The notes below the pieces were generated by a model. That model did not search any database and was not told the DNA's origin. It was given only the letters and a program-made list of their open reading frames with translations. 64,000 nt of DNA from Microbispora oryzae (GTDB lineage: Bacteria; Actinomycetota; Actinomycetes; Streptosporangiales; Streptosporangiaceae). Of the stretch, positions 57,843-64,000 are shown in pieces. How positions within the stretch are numbered: position 1 is the stretch's first letter; every line of letters starts with the position of its first letter. The stretch lies in assembly GCF_017896165.1 (NCBI RefSeq), contig NZ_JAFCNB010000002.1:372001-436000 (forward strand), read 5' to 3'. A program made the position numbers and the translations under genes.

Positions 57843-57921
57843 AAGCCCACCCTACCGATCGCCGGCCCGCCGGGCGCTGCCCACAGCTTGGAAGGACGAG
57901 CCGACCAGCTACCGCCGAGGG

Positions 57922-58821
57922 TCAGAGCACCGACACGTGCACGTGGTCGTAGTGGTTGGCGGTGATGCCGCCGCGGTCGGACATCGTGCGCCAGCCCGCG
58001 CCGGTGCGCATGTCGTAGAAGCGCTGCTGCCAGATGATGTACATGATCCCGTACTGCCTGGCGTGGGCGATGCACCACGCGGCGAGGGCGTCGCCGCGCT
58101 CCTTGGCGGTCGCGTCGGGCATCCGGCCGCCGCCGCTCATCATGAAGTCGCAGGCCCGGCCCTTGCCGTGCTCTCCGGGATCGCCCGCGCGCAGGCAGCC
58201 GACCCCGAACGGCATCGGGAAGTTCTGCATGATGGTGTTGCGCACCGTGACCATCCGCGCGGTCAGGCCCGATCCCGCGTCGGGCGCCTGGAACCCGTAC
58301 CTGGCCATCAGTTTCTCGACGTCGCGCTGCTTGTCCTTGAGCTCCTTGATCTGCTTCTGCAGCTTGTCGATCTGGACGTCGGCGGTCTTCGCCGCCTTCC
58401 GCTGCCGGTCGAGGAGGGTCCGCACGCCGTTGACACGCTCCAACTTGGAGCTGGACAGGTAGGCGAACGTGGACAGCGTCGAGGGGTCGCTCGCCATGCC
58501 CATGAGGTCCGAGGTGTCGAAGCCCATGCCCATGTAGGCCGTCTGGGCGAACGCGGCGACCTGGCCCTCGGCCTTGCGCAGGTCGACCTTCAGCTTCCCG
58601 ACCAGCTTGGACGCCTTGTCCGCCGCCCGTTGGGCGTCCTCCAGGCTGATGATGTCCCCGCGGTACGCCTTGGACAGCTCGGCGGCCTGCTTGGTGAGGT
58701 TGCGGAGCTTGGCCTGCTGGTCGGGCTCGGCGTGGACGCCGGCCAGGTCTCCCTGGACACCGAGCACGCCGAGGAGCGCGGCGGCCATGACCGCCGCCCG
58801 GATCCCGTGTCCCGTCCGCAC
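57922..58821 (-). CDS. Secreted coiled-coil protein with ARB-07466-like C-terminal domain
   Basis: A 299-residue exported protein. An N-terminal signal (about residues 1-31, MAAALLGVLGV core) is followed by heptad-rich coiled coil (about 36-185: LRNLTKQAAELSKAYRGDI, KLQKQIKELKDKQRDVEKL). The C-terminal domain (about 195-299) has GRACDFMMSGGG, WCIAHARQYGIMYIIWQQRF and ANHYDHVHVSVL, with His/Asp residues that suggest a metal site. Such proteins are thought to act at the cell wall, like NlpC/RipA-type hydrolases with coiled coils. It stands alone. Confidence 0.87.
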   Translation of the reverse strand: MRTGHGIRAAVMAAALLGVLGVQGDLAGVHAEPDQQAKLRNLTKQAAELSKAYRGDIISLEDAQRAADKASKLVGKLKVDLRKAEGQVAAFAQTAYMGMGFDTSDLMGMASDPSTLSTFAYLSSSKLERVNGVRTLLDRQRKAAKTADVQIDKLQKQIKELKDKQRDVEKLMARYGFQAPDAGSGLTARMVTVRNTIMQNFPMPFGVGCLRAGDPGEHGKGRACDFMMSGGGRMPDATAKERGDALAAWCIAHARQYGIMYIIWQQRFYDMRTGAGWRTMSDRGGITANHYDHVHVSVL

Positions 58822-58970
58822 GCGACCTCCACTCGGATTCGGACCGAAACTATAGAAGGCGATCTTCTTGCTTGCTACCGGAACAGGACAAACTCGTGTA
58901 TCAAAGCGGGCTAACGGCGCGTTTTATCGCGCGAAGTCACAGAGATCCCGCAAGGCTCCGTGACCCATTC

Positions 58971-58989
58971 GAGATGTAGCCGACATCTC
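58971..58989. promoter_or_regulatory. Inverted repeat upstream of the carboxypeptidase gene
   Basis: GAGATGT and ACATCTC (7-bp arms, 5-bp loop) lie about 70 bp before the M14 peptidase start. It could be an operator or a hairpin in the leader; the regulator is unknown. Confidence 0.5.
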
Positions 58990-59059
58990 TACTCACTTGC
59001 ACACAACGAAGACGCGAGCGAGATTCGGGGAGATCATCACCCCCCACGAAGGGTTACCG

Positions 59060-62000
59060 ATGTCCCGACGAGTGATCGTCCCCGTCCTGGCCGCCGGTGC
59101 CATGGCGGCCGCGCTGCTGGTGCCGGCCACCGGCGCGCAGGCCGCCCCGGGCGACCCCCTCCCCCCACCGGACCGCGTCGAGCTCTACCAGGTCGACGGC
59201 GAGCCCGGCACCGGCGGATCGCTGGCGCAGAAGGGATTCGACGTCGTCCAGCAACGCCCGCAGAGCGGCAAGGAACACGTCGAGCTGACCGCCACGCCCG
59301 CCGAGCTCAAGAAGCTCCAGCGCCTCGGCTACCGGCCGGAACCCGTCCGCAACGGGCAGGGCCAGACACAGCTCCAGGCCGCCCGGGCGCAGGCCACGGC
59401 CGGCTACACCGTCTGGCGGTCCTACTCGGAGAAGGGCGGCATCGCCGACCAGCTCAAGAGCATCGCCGACGCCAACAAGGACATCGCCAAGGTCGAGTCC
59501 ATCGGTAAGACCGTGCAGGGCAAGGACATCCTCGCGCTCAAGCTCACGAAGCTGGCCCGTCTCCTGCCGGACGGCGCGAAGCCCTCGGTGCTCTACTCGG
59601 GGACCCAGCACGCCCGCGAGTGGATCGCCACCGAGGTGGACATGCGGCTGCTGAAGTATCTCGTCGCCAACAAGGGCACCCGGGACGTCTCCCGGCTGCT
59701 CGACACCACCGAGGTGTGGTTCCTCCCCGTGGCCAACCCCGACGGGTACGACTTCACCTTCACCGAGGGCAACCGCCTGTGGCGCAAGAACCTGCGCGAC
59801 AACGACCGCGACGGGAAGATCACCGGCGTCGACGGCGTCGACCTCAACCGTAACCTCGCCACCAAGTGGGGCTACGACGAGGAGGGCTCCTCCAGCGTCC
59901 TGAGCAGCGAGACCTACCGCGGCACCGCCCCCTCCTCGGAGCCCGAGACGAAGGCGATGGACGGCCTGCTGCGGCGGCTTCGCCCCAAGGCGCAGGTCAA
60001 CTACCACTCGTACGGCCCGCTCCTGCTCTACCCCGAGGGCTGGCAGGTGGAGACCACCACCGCCGACGACCCCATCTACCTCGCGCTGACCGGCACCGAC
60101 GAGAAGCCGGCCGTGCCCGGTTTCGACCCCGGCGTCGGCGCAGAGCTCTACACGACGAACGGCGAGATGACCGACCACGCGCACTTCGCGTACGGCACGC
60201 TGGCCTGGACGCCGGAGCTCGACGAGGGCTGTGAGGGCTGCGGGTTCGTCTTCCCCGACGACGAGGCGCAGGTGCAGGCGGAGTTCGAGAAGCAGCTGCC
60301 GTTCGCCCTCGACGTGCTCAAGTCGGCGCGCGACTTCACCGAGCCGGTCAGCCACCTCGGCAACACGGTGCCCGACTTCGTGGTCGACGACTTCGACACC
60401 AGCTACGGCACCGACCAGGTGGTCCAGGTGAACGCCCAGCGCAAGCTGGGGCCGGTGGCGCTGCGCTACCAGATCAACGGCGGCAGGGCGAAGACGGCGC
60501 TCACCACCGAGTGGAAGGGCGGCGAGCGTTACGGCGACGGCTACGACACCTACTTCCACAAGCTGCGGGGCACGGTGCGCGGGGCCAAGCCCGGCGACAG
60601 CGTCAAGGTCTGGTTCACCTCGCTCACCAAGAAGAGCGAGGAGTTCACCTACAAGGTGGCGAGCGACATCGGCGGCAAGGTGCTGATCGTCGCCGCCGAG
60701 GACGTGACCGGCGCCAGCCCGGCCCAGGGCGTGACCCAGGCGAAGTACGCCGCCTCCTACGCCGCGGCGCTGTCGGCCGCCGGTTACTCCTCCGACGTGT
60801 ACGACGTGGACGCGCACGGCCGCCAGGCCCCCGACCCCCTCGGCGTGCTGAGCCACTACAAGGCGGTCGTCTGGGAGACCGGCGACGACGTCATCCCCCG
60901 GGCCGCGAACCAGCCGCCCGGCACCGCGGCCAACCTGGCCGAGTCGCTCGAACTCGCCTTCCGCGACTACCTCAACGAGGGTGGCAAGCTCCTGGCCACC
61001 GGGAAGTACGCCCTCTACGCGCAGAACGTCAACGGCGCGTACTGGTATGAGCCCGACTATCCGAGCCAGCCCGAGTGCACCACGCTCAGCAAGCCGCCGT
61101 GCCTCGCCCTCAGCAACGACTTCGCGCAGTACTACCTGGGCGCGTACACGTTCGTGGACGGCGGCGGGCAGAACGACGACGGCGCCACCCTCCCCCTCAC
61201 CGGCGTGAGCGGCGCGTTCGCCGGTTTCCAGGGCACCCTGAACGGCGGCGACTCGGCGGACAACCAGGACCACACCTCCGCCTTCGTCACCACCTCCTCG
61301 GTCCTGCCGCCCGACCGGTTCCCGCAGTTCGCCAGTGCGGCGCCGCTCAAGTGGCAGTACGGCGGGGGCGCCCCGTTCAGCTCCCACACCGGCTCGTGGT
61401 CGGTGCAGAGCGGCCAGGCGGACGCCTCCTACAAGCGCCTCACCCGGACGATCGACCTGACCGGCCACACCTCGGGTTCGCTCTCCTTCTGGACGTCCTA
61501 CGACACCGAGCCCGGCTGGGACTTCCTGACGGTCGAGGCGCACACGGTGGGCCAGGACGACTGGACCACGCTGCCCGACACGAACGGCCACACCTCGCAG
61601 GAGCCGGGTGACAGCTGCGCCAGCGGCCTGGTCGACCTGCACCCGTTCACCGCCCACTACCAGACGTACGACGGGGCCACCTCCTGCACTCCCACCGGAA
61701 CGACGGGCGCCTGGAACGCGGCGAGCGGCTCGTCCAAGGGGTGGCAGCAGTGGTCGATCGACCTGACGCCCTACGCCGGCAAGCAGGTCGAGGTGTCCGT
61801 CTCCTACATCAGCGACTGGGGCACACAGGGCCTCGGCGTGTGGCTCGACGACACGAAGGTGACCGCCGACGGCGCGACCCTCGCGGACACGTCGTTCGAG
61901 GACGACCTCGGCGGGTGGACGGTCGCGGGACCGCCGCCCGGCACGGACGCCGCGCTCAACGACTGGGCGCGCAGCGACCAGTCGCTCGACGACGGGGCCG

Positions 62001-62122
62001 CGGTCACCACGAAGGACACGGTCTACTTCGGCTTCGGCACCGAGGGCGCGACCACCCAGGCCATGCGCACCGACCTGGTCAAACGGTCGATGACCCACCT
62101 GCTCGGGCCGACGCGGCCCTGA
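59060..62122 (+). CDS. Secreted M14 zinc carboxypeptidase with C-terminal MAM/immune-inhibitor-A-like region
   Basis: A 1020-residue exported peptidase. Signal peptide 1-30 (VPVLAAGAMAAALLVPATGAQA). The M14 domain (about 115-435) has zinc ligands in GTQHAREWIATE and NYHSYGPLLLYPEG. A beta-rich middle follows, and a large C-terminal region (about 540-1020) has DVYDVDAHGRQAPDPLGVL, LSFWTSYDTEPGWDFLTVEA and VSVSYISDWGTQGLGVWLDD, resembling the immune inhibitor A/MAM-type regions of other secreted actinobacterial M14 enzymes. It would trim C-terminal residues from external proteins as food. The ATG at 59060 is preferred over one at 58997 because the signal peptide begins there. Confidence 0.92.
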   Translation: MSRRVIVPVLAAGAMAAALLVPATGAQAAPGDPLPPPDRVELYQVDGEPGTGGSLAQKGFDVVQQRPQSGKEHVELTATPAELKKLQRLGYRPEPVRNGQGQTQLQAARAQATAGYTVWRSYSEKGGIADQLKSIADANKDIAKVESIGKTVQGKDILALKLTKLARLLPDGAKPSVLYSGTQHAREWIATEVDMRLLKYLVANKGTRDVSRLLDTTEVWFLPVANPDGYDFTFTEGNRLWRKNLRDNDRDGKITGVDGVDLNRNLATKWGYDEEGSSSVLSSETYRGTAPSSEPETKAMDGLLRRLRPKAQVNYHSYGPLLLYPEGWQVETTTADDPIYLALTGTDEKPAVPGFDPGVGAELYTTNGEMTDHAHFAYGTLAWTPELDEGCEGCGFVFPDDEAQVQAEFEKQLPFALDVLKSARDFTEPVSHLGNTVPDFVVDDFDTSYGTDQVVQVNAQRKLGPVALRYQINGGRAKTALTTEWKGGERYGDGYDTYFHKLRGTVRGAKPGDSVKVWFTSLTKKSEEFTYKVASDIGGKVLIVAAEDVTGASPAQGVTQAKYAASYAAALSAAGYSSDVYDVDAHGRQAPDPLGVLSHYKAVVWETGDDVIPRAANQPPGTAANLAESLELAFRDYLNEGGKLLATGKYALYAQNVNGAYWYEPDYPSQPECTTLSKPPCLALSNDFAQYYLGAYTFVDGGGQNDDGATLPLTGVSGAFAGFQGTLNGGDSADNQDHTSAFVTTSSVLPPDRFPQFASAAPLKWQYGGGAPFSSHTGSWSVQSGQADASYKRLTRTIDLTGHTSGSLSFWTSYDTEPGWDFLTVEAHTVGQDDWTTLPDTNGHTSQEPGDSCASGLVDLHPFTAHYQTYDGATSCTPTGTTGAWNAASGSSKGWQQWSIDLTPYAGKQVEVSVSYISDWGTQGLGVWLDDTKVTADGATLADTSFEDDLGGWTVAGPPPGTDAALNDWARSDQSLDDGAAVTTKDTVYFGFGTEGATTQAMRTDLVKRSMTHLLGPTRP

Positions 62123-62128
62123 GCCGGG

Positions 62129-62170
62129 CCCGTACGGCTCCCGTCTCCCGGCGGGCGGGAGCCGTACGGG
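62129..62170 (+). terminator. Hairpin terminator after the carboxypeptidase gene
   Basis: A perfect 15-bp stem (62129-62143 with 62156-62170) with a 12-nt loop, starting 7 bp after the stop codon. Confidence 0.9.
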
Positions 62171-62258
62171 GTCCTTGCCGATGTCGGCAGAACATGATTC
62201 TGTCGCACTGTGCGCGGAGGTCCCACACCGGGGCCGCGCCCGATCGGAAGGCAGGCGG

Positions 62259-63695
62259 ATGCCGCATCGCGACAGGCTGTTCATCGCGGGCGGGTGGGTG
62301 GCTCCCGCCGGCACCGGCACCATCGAGGTGATCTCCCCGCACACCGAGGAGGTCGTGGCCCGCGTGCCGGAGGGCACGGCCGCCGACATGGACCGCGCGG
62401 TCGCCGCCGCCCGGGAGGCGTTCGACCGGGGGCCGTGGCCCCGGATGAGCATGGCCGAGCGGGCCGCGGTCGTGGCGCGGCTCGCCGGCCTCTACGAGGC
62501 CCGCCAGGGCGAGATCGCTGAGACGATCACGATGGAGATGGGTTCGCCGATCACGTTCTCCCAGCTCGCCCAGGCTCCGCAGCCCCTCGGCATGTTGCGC
62601 TACTACGCCGGGCTCGGCGCGACGTTCCCGGTCGAGGAGGAGCGGCCCGGCATGTTCGGCCCGGTGATCGTCCGGCGGGAGCCGGTCGGGGTGGTCGCCG
62701 CGATCGTGCCGTGGAACGTCCCGCAGTTCGTCATCATGACCAAACTCGCCCCGGCGCTCGTCGCCGGATGCACAGTGGTGATCAAGCCCGCCCCCGAGAC
62801 GCCGCTCGACTCCTACCTGCTCGCGGAGATGATCGAGGAGGCGGGGATTCCCGCGGGCGTGGTCAACATCGTGGCGGCGGGCCGCGAGGCCGGTGAACAC
62901 CTGGTCTCCCACCCCGGCGTCGACAAGGTCGCCTTCACCGGCTCCACCGCCGCCGGGCGCCGCATCGGGGCGATCTGCGGCGAGCGGCTCAAGCGGTGCA
63001 CGCTTGAGCTGGGCGGCAAGTCCGCCGCGATCGTCCTCGACGACTGCGACCTGCCTTCGGCCATGGGCTTCCTGTCCCTGGCCACGCTGATGAACAACGG
63101 GCAGGCCTGCGTGGCCCAGACGCGGATCCTCGCCTCCCGGAGCCGGTACGACGAGGTGGTCGAGGCCGTCGCCGAGATGGTGCGCGGCCAGCGGGTCGGC
63201 GACCCGGCCGACCCGGCCACCGGCATCGGCCCGCTGGTCGCAGCGCGGCAGCGCGACCGGGTCGAGGGATACGTCCGCGCGGGGATCGACGAGGGCGCCA
63301 AGGCGGTGGTGGGCGGGCTCGACCGGCCGTTCGGCCGGGGCTGGTACGTCGCGCCGACCGTCTTCGCGGACGCGACCAACGACATGCGGATCGCCCGCGA
63401 GGAGATCTTCGGGCCGGTCCTGACCGTGATCCCGTACGTGGACGAGGCCGACGCGATCCGCATCGCGAACGACAGCGACTACGGCCTGTCGGGCTCGGTC
63501 TGGACGGCCGACCCGGACCACGGCGTCGAGATCGCCCGGCGCGTCCGCACCGGGACCTACGGCGTCAACATGATGAACACGATGGACCCGAACACGCCGT
63601 TCGGCGGCGTCAAGTCGAGCGGCTTCGGCCGGGAGCTGGGGCCCGAGGGCCTGGAGGCCTACCTGGAGTGCAAGTCGATCGCCCGGCTGGGGTGA
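62259..63695 (+). CDS. NAD(P)-dependent aldehyde dehydrogenase
   Basis: A 478-residue aldehyde dehydrogenase: IVPWNVPQFVIMTKLAPAL, cofactor loop AFTGSTAAGRRIG, catalytic Glu in TLELGGKSAAIV and nucleophile Cys in NNGQACVAQTRI, then EEIFGPVL and PFGGVKSSGFGRE. All key residues are present. The ATG at 62259 follows a GGAAGGCAGGCGG stretch; a longer frame upstream was not chosen because the family start matches here. The substrate is unknown, and the gene appears to be transcribed alone. Confidence 0.93.
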   Translation: MPHRDRLFIAGGWVAPAGTGTIEVISPHTEEVVARVPEGTAADMDRAVAAAREAFDRGPWPRMSMAERAAVVARLAGLYEARQGEIAETITMEMGSPITFSQLAQAPQPLGMLRYYAGLGATFPVEEERPGMFGPVIVRREPVGVVAAIVPWNVPQFVIMTKLAPALVAGCTVVIKPAPETPLDSYLLAEMIEEAGIPAGVVNIVAAGREAGEHLVSHPGVDKVAFTGSTAAGRRIGAICGERLKRCTLELGGKSAAIVLDDCDLPSAMGFLSLATLMNNGQACVAQTRILASRSRYDEVVEAVAEMVRGQRVGDPADPATGIGPLVAARQRDRVEGYVRAGIDEGAKAVVGGLDRPFGRGWYVAPTVFADATNDMRIAREEIFGPVLTVIPYVDEADAIRIANDSDYGLSGSVWTADPDHGVEIARRVRTGTYGVNMMNTMDPNTPFGGVKSSGFGRELGPEGLEAYLECKSIARLG

Positions 63696-63735
63696 TCCGC
63701 TGGGCCGATCCAGGAGCGCCGATCCAGATGGAGCC

Positions 63736-63771
63736 CCCGGTCCGGCACGACTCCCGCCGTGCCGGACCGGG
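63736..63771. terminator. Bidirectional hairpin terminator
   Basis: A perfect 14-bp stem (63736-63749 with 63758-63771), 40 bp after the aldehyde dehydrogenase stop and about 90 bp from the convergent hydrolase gene. Confidence 0.85.
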
Positions 63772-63861
63772 CCCGCCCAGCGCGCCCCCGCGACGCTGGG
63801 CCACACCCGCCGGGTGTGCGCCGATCCCCTCCATCGGCGGTACGGCAGAGCCGCACATCCC

Positions 63862-64000
63862 TCATAGACGACCGATATCGGGATTCGGTTCGCGAATCCA
63901 CCGACCAATTTTCCGTATCAGTTCGGGAGTCGCCGCCGTCTCGGCGTGGCCGTACCCCGGCTCGATCCACAGCTCCTTGGGCTCCGCCGCGTTGTCGTAC
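63862..64000 (-). CDS. Alpha/beta hydrolase, C-terminal fragment (cut by window edge)
   Basis: The last 45 codons of a leftward gene: EPKELWIEPGYGHAETAATP contains the catalytic-His region (GxGH) typical of alpha/beta hydrolases, followed by ELIRKIGRWIREP and a TGA at 63862-63864. The rest lies beyond the window. The fold is inferred from this tail only. Confidence 0.6.
   Translation of the reverse strand, partial: YDNAAEPKELWIEPGYGHAETAATPELIRKIGRWIREPNPDIGRL

Overview
This is very high-GC DNA with frequent GTG starts, translational coupling (GTGA/ATGA overlaps) and gene families typical of filamentous actinobacteria: a SARP regulator, an ECF sigma factor with its DGPF partner, Uma2, DUF6247, AlkZ-like winged-helix and ARB-07466-like proteins. 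The best guess is an actinomycete of the Streptosporangiales/Streptomyces type. No rRNA, tRNA, CRISPR array or insertion sequence was seen.

Layout. 1-9.7 kb holds ordinary chromosomal genes: the end of an OmpR-type response regulator, a quinone-oxidoreductase-like enzyme, a small 4-TM membrane protein, an amidohydrolase/cupin-dioxygenase pair, Uma2, a CynX-type MFS transporter coupled to a sugar-binding lipoprotein, and an ABC exporter. 9.7-53.2 kb holds a split nonribosomal peptide synthetase (NRPS) gene cluster. It is interrupted by genes that look unrelated to it (YCII/ECF sigma/SnoaL/DoxX/hemerythrin at 12.3-15.5 kb; DinB at 35.8 kb). 53.2-64 kb is again ordinary: DJ-1/PfpI, a MerR/aldo-keto reductase pair, TetR, a GH1 glucosidase flanked by a 41-bp direct repeat, a secreted coiled-coil protein, an M14 carboxypeptidase, an aldehyde dehydrogenase and the end of an alpha/beta hydrolase gene.

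The NRPS cluster. Six promoters share one architecture: two heptamers close to GTAACCG and CTAACCG, 11 bp apart start to start, then exactly 8 bp, then a -10 hexamer (TANNNT in five of six). This is the known geometry of SARP operators, and a SARP gene lies at 22.6-23.4 kb. The sites precede the type II thioesterase, the P450, the operon ligase-TrpE-TrpG-NRPS1-DAHP synthase, a stand-alone condensation protein, NRPS2 and NRPS3, so the pattern itself outlines the cluster. A second operon (SARP, iron-sulfur flavoprotein, glutamate-mutase sigma, glutamate-mutase epsilon fused to an FAD protein, AMP-ligase, cupin, tautomerase) runs leftward from the SARP gene.

How the genes may work together (inference). 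DAHP synthase and the TrpE/TrpG pair would supply anthranilate. NRPS1 (A-PCP-degenerate Cy) has Gly in place of the Asp that normally binds the alpha-amino group, as expected for a substrate such as anthranilate. NRPS3 (dead A-Cy-A-PCP) carries a cysteine-like A-domain code next to an intact heterocyclization domain. NRPS2 (C-A-PCP-TE) carries a serine-like code, and its thioesterase has Cys instead of Ser as nucleophile, as in thioesterases known to close strained beta-lactone or beta-lactam rings. An aminophenyl-thiazoline-seryl product, perhaps with a strained ring, is a testable reading. A glutamate-mutase/FAD fusion, an AlkZ-like DNA glycosylase, a DHA2 exporter, a polyprenyl synthase and FurA/KatG lie in or beside the cluster with unproven roles. 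I do not recognise the cluster as a known one.
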